Assembly: GCF_000382445.1 (NCBI RefSeq)
Contig: NZ_KB905474.1
Coordinates: forward strand, 372,001-436,000
DNA length: 64,000 nt
From: Phocaeicola massiliensis B84634 = Timone 84634 = DSM 17679 = JCM 13223
GTDB lineage: Bacteria; Bacteroidota; Bacteroidia; Bacteroidales; Bacteroidaceae
Direction: 5' to 3'
Shown here piece after piece: positions 48,091 through 57,735 of the stretch (its first letter is position 1; each line of letters begins with the position of its first letter). The notes beneath the pieces are model-generated. The model saw only the letters and a program-made list of their open reading frames with translations. It was not told the DNA's origin and ran no database searches. Made by a program: the position numbers and the translations under genes.

Positions 48091-50787
48091 TTAGAATTGA
48101 ATACTAAGACCTAACGAATAGGTACGATATAAAGGATAGGTGCGTTTGTCGTCAATGCCCAAAGTGTTGCTTACTACATAACTGTTTATCATTGGAGTAA
48201 GACCGCTATAGCCTGTGATTGTTGCAAGGTTGCTAATGCCTGCCGAAAGACGCAATGACTTCACAGCCTTGGATTTCATTGGAATATTGTAGCCTATGGT
48301 AATATGTTCAATATTTACATAGTCACCTTTTTCCAACCAATAGTCTGAAACATTCTGATCAATAATATTTTTTTCAGGAGCACCCTTCAATACATTGTAG
48401 TCAGGGAATATAGACATATTGGTATAAGCCAAGCCCGTGCCATTGAATATCTTATGACCGAAAGCACCATTTATCTGCATGGCAATATCAAAGGACTTGT
48501 AACGGAAACTGATGTTTGATCCAATAGTTACCTTGGGGGTTGCCTGACCTGCTATATACCTGTCTCCGCCATCGCTAAAATCAATCTCGCCATCATCATT
48601 CAAATCTTCAATATCGTAACTGTAGCCACCACGTTCATTTTCTTTAAGCCCTTTGCAGTGAGGTAGATAGAATACCCCCAATGGCTGACCTACAATCTGA
48701 TATACTACATTATTGTCTCCACCGTTCTGACCTGCACCATAAAGCGAGCCAATCGGAGTAATATCTGAAGCTGTCATATGCATACCATTATACTCTCCAC
48801 TAAGCGAAAGTAACTTATTCTTCTGGTAGGACATATTGAAGTTGATATTCATCTCCATATCCTTTCGTTGAATGGGAACTACCGAGATTCCTAGTTCGAC
48901 ACCCTGGTTAGACATCGAGCCGATATTTGCCATCAGTTTATCGAACGCAAAGGTCGGAACGGGAACATCATACTCATAGAGCATATCAGTTGTCTTTGAG
49001 TAATATAATTCCGAGGTAAGCATCAACCGATTATCCCATATACCTAAGTCAAAACCGATATTAAATGTTGAACGAGTCTCCCACTTAAGGTCCGGATTCG
49101 TGTTGCGTATACTTCCCATTGTTACGGTAGGTGCACCGTTGATGGATACGATACCATTCTCCTTTACGGTATTAAGTGTTGTATAGGATGTTATACCTCC
49201 AAGATTTCCTGACCGACCATATCCGGTTCTTAGTTTCAACATTGTTATAAAGTCAGTATCAGAGAGGAAGCCTTCTTTTTTTACATCCCAACCCAGTGAT
49301 ACTGATGGGAAGAATCCGAAAGTATTGTTATCGCTTACCATTGAAGAGCCATCTCCACGGAGTGCTGCCGCAATAGAATATCTATCCTTGTAACTATATG
49401 TGACACTACCCATTATTGAAGCAAGTGACGGGTCTTCATAGCTACTGCTCGTACCACCGAAAGGACGCGATGATGTTGCTCCGATGTTATTATAGGAGAA
49501 ATCATTTGTTGTTATTCCTTTTGCCTGCACCCATAAACCAGTCCTTACCTGTTTAAGATATTCTGCGCCAACAACAGCATCAAGGTGTGAGTCTCCCCAA
49601 GCATTGTTATATGAGAGGGACACATTTGTAAAGTAGTCTTCACCCTTGAACTCTCCACGATAAACATTGCCTTGCGCCCACACCCATGTAGGACAAAATT
49701 GAGCATTTCCCGTAGATGAATATGAATAAGAGCCGAAAGCCGACAATATCAAATTGTCAAGGATATTAAATTTCAGCCCCAAATGTGTATTGAAATTCCG
49801 TTCTTCGGAGTCATTTTTCTCATAGAGGAGTGCTCCGGGGTGGTTGATGTGTGATGCAGCCGAGTTCTTCACCCAGTTGCCATTAACATCAGTTCCTGCT
49901 GGATATGTAGGATTCTGTGCAGCTGCCGAGTAAAACAGCATTCGTGTATCGAAAATGTCGTGTATCTTTGACGAGTAGCCATATACACCAAAATCGCCAA
50001 CTAAGCGACCATCGAAAGCCTTTTGTGTAGCATCAAGTTTTACCACTAAATTTCGGTAATCGTTAACTTTGACAATTGTATTATGATCCATAAAACCGAA
50101 CGATGCTCGATAGTTTGAGTTTTCCGAACCACCGCTAAAAGCCAAGTGATGCTGATGTATCAAGCCCGTACGAGTAATTACATCGTGAAAATTGGTGTTG
50201 TAGCCACCATTATTGTAATCTAATCCAAGTGCCTCTGCTGTAGCTATATACTCCGGGCCGTTGAGCATTTGCAGATGTTTATACATTGACTCGAATCCGT
50301 AGTTGCCATCATATGATATTTCGAAACCTCGCCCCGTTCCTTTCTTGGTCTTAATCTCAATTACACCTGAAGCACCACGGGAACCGTACATTGCCGTTTC
50401 GGTAGCATTCTTCAAAATAGTGAAACTCTCGATGTCTGCGGGATATATGGTAGATAGCGTAGCGATGTCAGATGTCACTCCGTCAATAATTACTAACGGG
50501 TCATTGCCACCCATAATGGATGTGGTACCACGCACACGGATACTATTCAGCATAGCGAGCCTGTCAGTCCCATTAGTGGTGACGTTCACACCGGCAGACT
50601 GACCACTCAATACATCCAAAGCATTATTCAATGGTCCCTTCTTGATATTCTCGGGCCTGATATGCTCTAATGATTTAGTCGCCGAAATGGTATCTTGTTT
50701 CTCTCTGATATTCTGTACTTGTGCATCAATTTTTTGAGCACTACAGATGAAGAACATTATGACAAGACAAAGACTGACTCTTCCCAT
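48091..50787 (-). CDS. susC: SusC/RagA-family TonB-dependent receptor
   Basis: 898 residues. Signal peptide (LCLVIMFFICSAQKIDAQ). The plug domain comes directly: GPLNNALDVLSGQSAGVNVT, IRVRGTTSIMGGNDPLVIID, then NATETAMYGSRGASGVIEIK. A beta-barrel fills the rest to a final aromatic Phe (SLGLSIQF). There is no N-terminal carboxypeptidase-like domain, and at 898 residues it is shorter than many SusC proteins (~1000). It imports a ligand captured by SusD, driven by TonB. It is followed by susD after 12 bp. Confidence 0.95.
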   Translation of the reverse strand: MGRVSLCLVIMFFICSAQKIDAQVQNIREKQDTISATKSLEHIRPENIKKGPLNNALDVLSGQSAGVNVTTNGTDRLAMLNSIRVRGTTSIMGGNDPLVIIDGVTSDIATLSTIYPADIESFTILKNATETAMYGSRGASGVIEIKTKKGTGRGFEISYDGNYGFESMYKHLQMLNGPEYIATAEALGLDYNNGGYNTNFHDVITRTGLIHQHHLAFSGGSENSNYRASFGFMDHNTIVKVNDYRNLVVKLDATQKAFDGRLVGDFGVYGYSSKIHDIFDTRMLFYSAAAQNPTYPAGTDVNGNWVKNSAASHINHPGALLYEKNDSEERNFNTHLGLKFNILDNLILSAFGSYSYSSTGNAQFCPTWVWAQGNVYRGEFKGEDYFTNVSLSYNNAWGDSHLDAVVGAEYLKQVRTGLWVQAKGITTNDFSYNNIGATSSRPFGGTSSSYEDPSLASIMGSVTYSYKDRYSIAAALRGDGSSMVSDNNTFGFFPSVSLGWDVKKEGFLSDTDFITMLKLRTGYGRSGNLGGITSYTTLNTVKENGIVSINGAPTVTMGSIRNTNPDLKWETRSTFNIGFDLGIWDNRLMLTSELYYSKTTDMLYEYDVPVPTFAFDKLMANIGSMSNQGVELGISVVPIQRKDMEMNINFNMSYQKNKLLSLSGEYNGMHMTASDITPIGSLYGAGQNGGDNNVVYQIVGQPLGVFYLPHCKGLKENERGGYSYDIEDLNDDGEIDFSDGGDRYIAGQATPKVTIGSNISFRYKSFDIAMQINGAFGHKIFNGTGLAYTNMSIFPDYNVLKGAPEKNIIDQNVSDYWLEKGDYVNIEHITIGYNIPMKSKAVKSLRLSAGISNLATITGYSGLTPMINSYVVSNTLGIDDKRTYPLYRTYSLGLSIQF

Positions 50788-51502
50788 CTTGATTCGTTAA
50801 ATCTCTGTAGATTCCCCAGACCAGACAGTTAATAAATCTTATACGCAATGTATTATAAAGAGGGGGATTGGGAATCTGTACTATTTCCCTGCCTGTCCGT
50901 CCGCTTAGCCATTGTATATTTTTTTTGTTATTTCATATCAGTGATGCTGATAATCCAAACAAGAACAGAGTAAACATCTACCTCTTTTATACATAAATCC
51001 TTTCCAAGGACTTTATAAGCGCAACCATTAACTACATTACATTACAAAGGTAACAATAATTTGTCATTTGAAGAAATTTAGAAAAAAGAAAAAGTCATTA
51101 TGCGTGATATTTTTTATTTAATTACGACATTTATCAAATACAAAAAATCATAGAAGGACAAAAATCTTTAAATGATTTGATTATAAACAAACTTTAAATA
51201 GTTAAATTGCAATAATACTATACCATGGTTGTTCTTTACCTTAATGTAATACTACTGTTATATATCTGGTCATTTATCTCCTTTTGTCGGATGCAAAGGT
51301 TGCCAAACCTCTTTTAGAAAACGAAAAGTTCAAGCGGTAAACCATTTGGAGCAGTTTCGTCCTCCGTTGGAGAGTAAACAGCTCCAAAACCTTTTCTTAT
51401 TCATCGGCTTGGCTGAAAACTGCATCCGGCAACGGAGATAAACGACTGACGAAATAATAGCATAAAACAGCATAGCCCCCCCTTAATAAGGCAATTTTAT
51501 CA
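50788..51502. other. Upstream region of susC
   Basis: About 700 bp without a gene. It includes the -7-like box at 51045. The first ~200 bp form a long leader with no riboswitch or regulatory RNA I can recognise. The AT-rich block at 51060-51200 may hold regulator sites. Confidence 0.45.
51045..51052 (-). promoter_or_regulatory. -7 promoter box of susC operon
   Basis: TACCTTTG on the minus strand. It would give a leader of about 250 nt before the susC ATG. The -33 box is not clear. Confidence 0.5.
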
Positions 51503-51861
51503 ATGCTGTTTTCATTCTTTTCAGAGGACTATTATTTTCGACAGAGAGAAATTTGGCAAGCGGCAGATTTCACTCCCTCAAAAATAATAGATTTGAATTG
51601 CTGTCCTCTTGCCTTTATTGGAAATTGTAGTACCTTTGTAGTGGCTTGTGCGAACGAGCCAAGCAATGTGGAAAGATGGGAACATCGAACCATCAATAAA
51701 GTACCGAAAAGAGGGAAAATACCCTCTACCACCGCTCTTTGAGTGTTAAGAAATAATAAAAAGGTTAAATCTTCACCTTTTAGAATGTACCCCTAAAGGT
51801 TATGCCCATATTTCTGACTTATAACTCACAAAATATTGAGTAATAACTGGTTGCAAATACT

Positions 51862-51893
51862 ATAATCTTTAAATTGTTTCTGTTGCAAAGTTA
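51862..51893. repeat. 32-bp direct repeat, right copy
   Basis: Matches 44829-44860 in 30 of 32 bases, including TAACTTTG on the minus strand. Here it lies just after the stop of the CMD-hydrolase gene, not before an aldo/keto reductase gene. Confidence 0.65.
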
Positions 51894-51955
51894 CCCTCCT
51901 GCGTATTCGCTTTGCTGTATCATAATCACGGATAGCATTACCATTTTCATCTGAA

Positions 51956-53563
51956 TTACCGCAAAGCATACCAGAAGAATTCCGAAATTTTTTCGAACGG
52001 TATCTTATCCATCCGGTCATACAAGTCTACATGATTGGCTCCGGGAACGATATACAGTTCTTTCGGTTCGCTGGCTTCTTGATAGGCATCCTCACTGAAA
52101 TAGCGCGAATGTGCATGCTCGCCTGCAATGAATAGCACGGGGCGTGGTGAAATCTCTTTAATCATGGCAAACGGATAGAAGTTCATCAATGCCGCCTGAC
52201 TGGTAAAGCGTATACCTTGATAGCGCGGATGATAGCCACGCAAGGGGTTGCGATAGTAATCGAAAAACTCCTTCTGCACGGCATTGGCATTTCCCAGCAG
52301 TTTCTCCGGTGTGCCAAAGCGGATACGTGCTTCTCCCGTTTCTGCTTCCTTCCAACGTTGTTCGGCAACTTCATCCAACAGTTTGCGTCTTTGTTCATCC
52401 GTCATCGAATCCCCCAAACCGTTACGGGTGGCACGCCCCATATCATACATGCTCACGGTTGCCAATGCCTTGATGCGGGGGTCGAGAGAAGCCGCACAGA
52501 CAGAGAACCCGCCGCTTCCGCAGATGCCAATCACACCGATACGGTTGCGGTCAATAAACGGTTGTAGTCCGAGCCAGTCTACAGAAGCACTGAAGTCTTC
52601 CACCAATGCGTCGGGCGATACCGTGTGACGCGGTTCTCCTCCACTTTCGCCTTGATAGGAAGCATCAAAAGCCAGAGTCACGTAGCCTCGCCGTGCCATT
52701 TCCTGTGCATAGAGTCCGCTACACTGTTCTTTCACAGCCCCGAACGGGTGTCCGATGATGAGGGCTGCATAGTGTTGCGCTTCATTGAAATCCTTCGGGA
52801 GGTACATTTCGGCGCAAAGCATGATATCATACCTGTTTTTATAAAAGACCTTACGGACAGTAATTGTCGGATCTGTTTGAAAAGTCTTTGCCGGTTCATC
52901 GGATTCAGAAAACACCATTCCGTTCCGACAGCGTGCCGCCATGATAAGTACTTCGTCTATCTGAGCCTGTGTCACGCCGTTGTGCTTGGCATGGGCAATG
53001 TGAGTATTCAACTCATTCTTCACGCCGTCCAACACCGACAAGGCAGCCACAGTAGACAGTTCACGGGTACGCCAGTCGAGATTGTCACGGCTGAATATGT
53101 CACCGAACAGATGAGCTTTCAGAAATTGGTCCAATGCCGGAGCAAATGTCAGCACTTCTCCTAGTGCCGGACGACCGAACAGTTTCAGCTGGTTTTGTCC
53201 ACCGACAACAAACATATCCGAACTCTTTACCGGAGAAGGCTCCCGTCCGGCTTCATCCTTTATGCCTTGTGCTGCACGCTCTTTGGTGAGATTCATCAGC
53301 GTAACCAATGCACCCATGCTGCGTGGAAAGCCGCAATAGGCATAGAGCTGGGTAAGTACTTCTTTTTCTTCGCTCACGGTCAGCCCACAGTCAAGTCCTC
53401 TGGCAAGAATCACTTTGAGGCTGTCCTGATTGCCACGTGCGGCATACATACTGATGGCGGCAATACTTTGTTCTTTCTTGCTTAACATATTGTTCTTGTT
53501 TTGTGCCTGCGTATAAACGATACAGCATATCAGGCAGGCGATGGTTGTAATTAACTTGTTCAT
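51956..53563 (-). CDS. Fusion: carboxymuconolactone decarboxylase-like domain plus alpha/beta hydrolase
   Basis: 535 residues with signal peptide (LITTIACLICCIVYTQA). Residues ~25-200 hold two CMD/AhpD-like helical repeats (EKEVLTQLYAYCGFPRSMGA; RTRELSTVAALSVLDGVKNE). They lack a CxxC pair, so peroxide reduction of AhpD type is unlikely. Residues ~225-535 are an alpha/beta hydrolase: ALIIGHPFGAVKEQCSGLYA, GVIGICGSGGFSVCAASLDP (nucleophile region) and IVPGANHVDLYD (catalytic His). Both parts appear intact. It is 24 bp after the lactonase gene and is probably cotranscribed. Confidence 0.88.
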   Translation of the reverse strand: MNKLITTIACLICCIVYTQAQNKNNMLSKKEQSIAAISMYAARGNQDSLKVILARGLDCGLTVSEEKEVLTQLYAYCGFPRSMGALVTLMNLTKERAAQGIKDEAGREPSPVKSSDMFVVGGQNQLKLFGRPALGEVLTFAPALDQFLKAHLFGDIFSRDNLDWRTRELSTVAALSVLDGVKNELNTHIAHAKHNGVTQAQIDEVLIMAARCRNGMVFSESDEPAKTFQTDPTITVRKVFYKNRYDIMLCAEMYLPKDFNEAQHYAALIIGHPFGAVKEQCSGLYAQEMARRGYVTLAFDASYQGESGGEPRHTVSPDALVEDFSASVDWLGLQPFIDRNRIGVIGICGSGGFSVCAASLDPRIKALATVSMYDMGRATRNGLGDSMTDEQRRKLLDEVAEQRWKEAETGEARIRFGTPEKLLGNANAVQKEFFDYYRNPLRGYHPRYQGIRFTSQAALMNFYPFAMIKEISPRPVLFIAGEHAHSRYFSEDAYQEASEPKELYIVPGANHVDLYDRMDKIPFEKISEFFWYALR

Positions 53564-53587
53564 ATTGCTTTCTGTTTAGTGATGAAT

Positions 53588-54742
53588 TTATAAGAACTTG
53601 ACAAACGCCGGTCTTTCCAGTCGGATATTTTTTCCCGTATTCTTCAGTAACCCCGTATTTCGGTTTCTTTCGAATATCTGTATGCAGTTGGCATCCCTGC
53701 AAACCACTGCCAAATAGCAACCATCCGGAGAGATGGCAAAACTTCGCGGATAAAGACCTGTTGGCTGAAATCCTATTTGAACCAATGTTCCTTTTTGGGA
53801 ATCAATGGAATAAACAATTATGCCATCTTCTTTCAAGTGCTTGGAAGCATAGAGGAATTTGCCATCGGATGAAACATGGATATCTGCATTTCCCTCTGCA
53901 ACGAAAGGGTCGCAGACAATTGTTTGTAAACGTTCCAACTTGCCTTCATTATAGGAGAATACAGTTATTTTACCCGAGAGTTCACTGATGAGATAAGCAA
54001 ATCTGCCATTCGGGTGAAAACATATATGTCGAGGTCCTGAGCCGGAATCCATCTGTATGCGGACTACTCTTGATTCATCCAACAGAGAATGAGCCTTACC
54101 TGCTTCCGGTCGTTTGCCTATCGGAAACAGATAGATACAATCTGTTCCCAAATCGGTAGCAAGAAGGAATTTGCCATCAGGTGTAAAGGTCACGCAATGC
54201 AGATGCGATTGTTCCTGCCTTTTTTTATTCGGCCCATTTCCAGCAAAACGAATTATTTTTGTATCACGTTGCAACTTTCCTTTCTTATCCTGTGAGAATA
54301 CCGTGATGCTGCCACCCTTATAATTTGCTGTCAGAACAAAGTATTCCTTTGGACTGAGAGTAATATAAATAGGAAGTTCACCGTCTGTAGATTGCGAGTT
54401 AAGCAGAGACAGCAGACCACTTTCCTTATCAAAAAGCAAAGCATTGGCAGTCGAACTTTTCCCTTCATCATCGCCTATGGCATAAATTCGATTACCAGTG
54501 CTATCAGATGTAAGGAAAGCAGGATTTGAAATCCCTCTCAGCCCACACGGATAGTCGACATCGGCAGTTTGTCCGTCAAACCGGTACATTCTGACACCTT
54601 CTTCGTCTGGCTTCATATAACATCCTACCAACAGAAATTTTGCATAAGTTCCCTTATCCGGGACATCTTCGGTTGACCGCGCTTGAATCGTAGTGAAGCT
54701 AAGCCATAAGATTAACATGACAAATAAAGCTTTTGGTTTCAT
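53588..54742 (-). CDS. Lactonase-family beta-propeller protein
   Basis: 384 residues with an N-terminal signal (LFVMLILWLSFTTIQA). Seven-blade propeller of the 6-phosphogluconolactonase (Pgl/YbhE) family: FLLVGCYMKPDEEGVRMYRF, SHLHCVTFTPDGKFLLATDL, GPRHICFHPNGRFAYLISEL and LYPRSFAISPDGCYLAVVCR. The cytoplasmic enzyme hydrolyses 6-phosphogluconolactone; this exported form must act on another lactone or bind a ligand. Divergent to the AraC regulator. Confidence 0.88.
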   Translation of the reverse strand: MKPKALFVMLILWLSFTTIQARSTEDVPDKGTYAKFLLVGCYMKPDEEGVRMYRFDGQTADVDYPCGLRGISNPAFLTSDSTGNRIYAIGDDEGKSSTANALLFDKESGLLSLLNSQSTDGELPIYITLSPKEYFVLTANYKGGSITVFSQDKKGKLQRDTKIIRFAGNGPNKKRQEQSHLHCVTFTPDGKFLLATDLGTDCIYLFPIGKRPEAGKAHSLLDESRVVRIQMDSGSGPRHICFHPNGRFAYLISELSGKITVFSYNEGKLERLQTIVCDPFVAEGNADIHVSSDGKFLYASKHLKEDGIIVYSIDSQKGTLVQIGFQPTGLYPRSFAISPDGCYLAVVCRDANCIQIFERNRNTGLLKNTGKNIRLERPAFVKFL

Positions 54743-54916
54743 CTTATTTACCTTTTTGGTTTCACTTGCAAAATTACAGCATTCACATACTGAAGATTAG
54801 ACCTCAATCACTGATAAAATTACCACTTTCATCGGGCTTGGACCGGGTTAAATGTTATCTGTGAAAATGGTAAGACAGTCTGTGATTAGGGTTATATGTT
54901 CGTTGATTGAATGAAC

Positions 54917-54924
54917 TAACTTTG
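54917..54924 (+). promoter_or_regulatory. -7 promoter box of AraC gene
   Basis: TAACTTTG fits the consensus and lies ~98 nt before the ATG. The divergent region 54743-55021 should also hold the AraC-controlled promoter of the lactonase operon. Confidence 0.5.
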
Positions 54925-55021
54925 TCGTCATGGAATAAAATAAATAAGGGATAGAAAAGAAACAGCTGTTCCTCAGACAGCAATGTCAATATAAATACTT
55001 ATTTTTGTAAAAAACAAAAGG

Positions 55022-55942
55022 ATGGTTATGGGAGATATAACAAGAATAGATACAGTTCAGCAGTACTGCGACCTTTTCGAAGTCGAAGCTCTGCACCCGT
55101 TGGTCAGCGTTGTGAATTGTTACGAGGTGCAGCCCATCAGACACTCAAAGAAACTGTACAACATTTATGCTGTGTTGCTGAAAGATACTGACTGCGGTAC
55201 GATGAATTATGGACGGAGCCTCTATGACTATGAAAAAGGCTCCATGCTGTTTATCGCTCCGGGGCAGGTAATGGGTTCTGACGATGATGGCAGTCTGCAC
55301 CAGCCGGCCGGATGGGCCCTGATGTTCCATCCCGAACTATTGCGCGGTACTTCCCTTGCACATATAATAAAAGAGTATTCTTATTTCTCATATAATGCCA
55401 ACGAAGCACTGCACCTGTCAGAACAGGAGCGCAAAGTAGTCATTGAATGTATAAACAATGTAGCAGAAGAATTGAGGCATCCTATTGACAAGCACAGCCG
55501 TTCTTTGATTATTGATACCATGAAGCTTCTCCTTGACCGCTGCATCCGCTTTTATGACCGCCAGTTCATTACAAGGGAAAATGCCAACAACGATTTGTTG
55601 GCGCGTTTTGAATTGTTGCTCAATAATTACTATCATTCTGCCTTGCCAACGAGTAAAGGTATTCCGACGGTACAGTATTGCGCTGACCAACTGTGTCTTT
55701 CCACCAATTATTTCAGTGACCTGGTAAAAAAGGAAACCGGTATGTCAGCAATCAAGCATATCCAGCAAAAAATTATGGATATAGCCAAAGAGCGCATCAT
55801 GAACACGCAAAAAAGTATCAGTCAAATCTCAGATGAAATGGGTTTCCAATACCCGCAACATTTCACACGTTGGTTCAAGAAGATGGAAGGTTGCACACCG
55901 AACGAATATCGCAATGAAATTATAAAACAAGCGATAAACTAA
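55022..55942 (+). CDS. AraC-family transcriptional regulator
   Basis: 306 residues. An N-terminal cupin-like sensor (~20-130: KLYNIYAVLLKDTDCGTMNY, GSMLFIAPGQVM) precedes a C-terminal AraC DNA-binding domain with two HTH motifs (PTVQYCADQLCLSTNYFSDL; SISQISDEMGFQYPQHFTRW then FKKMEGCTPNEYR). It is divergent to the lactonase and CMD-hydrolase genes and probably activates them in response to a small ligand. ATG 55028 is a possible start. Intact; the integrase remnant follows 70 bp later. Confidence 0.92.
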   Translation: MVMGDITRIDTVQQYCDLFEVEALHPLVSVVNCYEVQPIRHSKKLYNIYAVLLKDTDCGTMNYGRSLYDYEKGSMLFIAPGQVMGSDDDGSLHQPAGWALMFHPELLRGTSLAHIIKEYSYFSYNANEALHLSEQERKVVIECINNVAEELRHPIDKHSRSLIIDTMKLLLDRCIRFYDRQFITRENANNDLLARFELLLNNYYHSALPTSKGIPTVQYCADQLCLSTNYFSDLVKKETGMSAIKHIQQKIMDIAKERIMNTQKSISQISDEMGFQYPQHFTRWFKKMEGCTPNEYRNEIIKQAIN

Positions 55943-56010
55943 CTGGTCTTATCATCATTTATTCGTAGAGTCTCTTACAAATAATACTCTGGATATAACC
56001 AACAAAGCAA

Positions 56011-56937
56011 TTAATGAACAACTTTGAAATCTTGAACCGATAAACAAAAAAGTTTGATGATCTCCTGCATACACTTTTCCCATCGGATGAACAGCTGTTG
56101 TCCGGTCTTTTTCCTGCGGTAAGTCAGGATTCCGTTCGCAATGTCTCCCTTTTTCAGATAAGCCATGTCCACAAAGGACATCCCCCGTGTGTAAAAGCAG
56201 AACAGGAACATGTCACGTGCGAAATCAAGGTGGGGTTTCAGGGACAAGTCCAGTCTTTTGATACGCCTGATATCATTTAAATGAATGGCCCGTTTCAAGG
56301 TCTTTTCCACACCTGTATAAACAGACTTGAACAGGTTCCGCTGTCCGGTCAGTCCGTTCTCCACCGCACGGTTGTAGACCGCTTTCAGAATGCGCATGTA
56401 GAACGAGATTGTATTGGGTGAGTTCCCCCTGTTTTTCAGATAAGCCTCGTATTCCATGAGCAAGTCAGAGCTAAGTTCGCCAAACAGTATATCGCTACCT
56501 TTCATAAAACTGCTGAAACTTTTGAGCGCGGCTGTATAGGTTTCAGAGGTCCGTATCTTTCCCAAACGTTTCAGCCTTACTATCTGTTGCCGGATATAGT
56601 CGTTAAACGAAGGTTCTTGTCCGCTGTCATGGAAACGTATGACGATATCATCCGCTGTAAACGGACCGGATTGGCTTAATGTCCTGATAGCCTTTTCCAG
56701 TCGGATTTTGTCCCGTCTTATCCGTTCCCCTACCGATAGAAGATAATTGTCCCGTTCCATCCCTGCAGGATGTTGACAGGGAATGACCGCTTCGGAACGT
56801 TGGTCCCATTCCGAAGCGAAAAGTTTGTATCCGGTACTGATCTGCCTGACCACACGGTTATGAATCACCTGATAATACAGTGCGCCCTCCCTGCCTTCCG
56901 CGGACGAGGACCTGAATTTGGTTCTGATTGTTGCCAT
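56011..56937 (-). pseudogene. Truncated tyrosine recombinase
   Basis: From ATG 56937 (MATIRTKFRSSSAEGREGAL), ~309 residues. Arm-binding and core-binding domains are normal (SFNDYIRQQIVRLKRLGKIR; YEAYLKNRGNSPNTISFYMR). The catalytic domain begins with FYTRGMSFVDMAYLKKGDIA, holding Arg I, and runs to KTGQQLFIRWEKCMQEIIK. It then ends in unrelated residues, so HxxR and the Tyr nucleophile are missing. The left end of the second element has been cut off near 56040. Confidence 0.85.
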
Positions 56938-56944
56938 AGTGCAG

Positions 56945-57706
56945 TCATTTTGAATTGGGATTGTCCAGTTGCTTCCTGATTTCCTGTGCCTCCCTGAACA
57001 GCCGGTGCGCCAGACTGTCCTTGTAGGCTGCCATTTCATGGTTACGGATGCGGTTCCTGACCGAGTCCTCAAAAGCGGTCACCAGCCTTTCCACACGCCG
57101 GATCTTTTCCTCGTCCCGCTTGATGGTGAAATGCTTCTCAAGGAAGGCGATGTCGGGATCATCCCCCGGCAGGCAGATCCTGATGGCTCGGTATTTCAAA
57201 TCGGCATCTTTCAAAAGCCGGTTCGTGCGGTACTGGTTGCAGTTGGTCCAGACGGAAATGATCAGTGCCAGGATCAGTGCTGAAGCTGTCGTTACCACTG
57301 CCTTGGATGCGCTTTCCAGACGGTAGGTCACCAGTCTGCGCTCCGGTTCCTTTTTCAGCAGGACCATTCTCTCATCCAGCCGTCTCACTGTCTCCTTTAC
57401 AGCTTGGCAGTCTTGACTCAGGCAGTATCTAATCTTTTCCATCTCCCCGGCAAACGTTTCGGCAGACAACGGCCAGCCTTCCGACAACCGGACGGTATGG
57501 TTACGTACCGCTGCTATTTCCAAGCCGTTTTTCTCCACCGCGGATTGCAGGCGTTCCAGACGGATTTTCAGTTCCGCAATCCCTTCCGGGGAACTGGTCC
57601 GGTTTCCAACTGCGGGGCTTGTGCCTTCCACGGGCAGCGTCTCCACTTTCTTCTCGATCCTTTCAAGGCATCCGTAGATGCCTTCCAGATAATTTTCCTC
57701 TTTCAT
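56945..57706 (-). CDS. Coiled-coil membrane protein downstream of relaxase
   Basis: 253 residues. The N-terminal ~120 residues are coiled coil (LERIEKKVETLP; IAELKIRLERLQSAVEKNGL). One membrane segment lies at ~140-158 (VVTTASALILALIISVW). The C-terminal half is charged and helical (RVERLVTAFEDSVRNRIRNH). It occupies the same place after the relaxase as 14593-15312 in the first element, with the same layout but little sequence identity. Likely part of mobilization, role unknown. Confidence 0.75.
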   Translation of the reverse strand: MKEENYLEGIYGCLERIEKKVETLPVEGTSPAVGNRTSSPEGIAELKIRLERLQSAVEKNGLEIAAVRNHTVRLSEGWPLSAETFAGEMEKIRYCLSQDCQAVKETVRRLDERMVLLKKEPERRLVTYRLESASKAVVTTASALILALIISVWTNCNQYRTNRLLKDADLKYRAIRICLPGDDPDIAFLEKHFTIKRDEEKIRRVERLVTAFEDSVRNRIRNHEMAAYKDSLAHRLFREAQEIRKQLDNPNSK

Positions 57707-57735
57707 CTTTCAAAGTTTTTTGTTATACATATGGT

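Noticed and set aside
51503-51742. 79-codon plus frame and a 66-codon minus frame over the same DNA
   Set aside because: Neither has recognisable features, both lack supporting signals, and they exclude each other.
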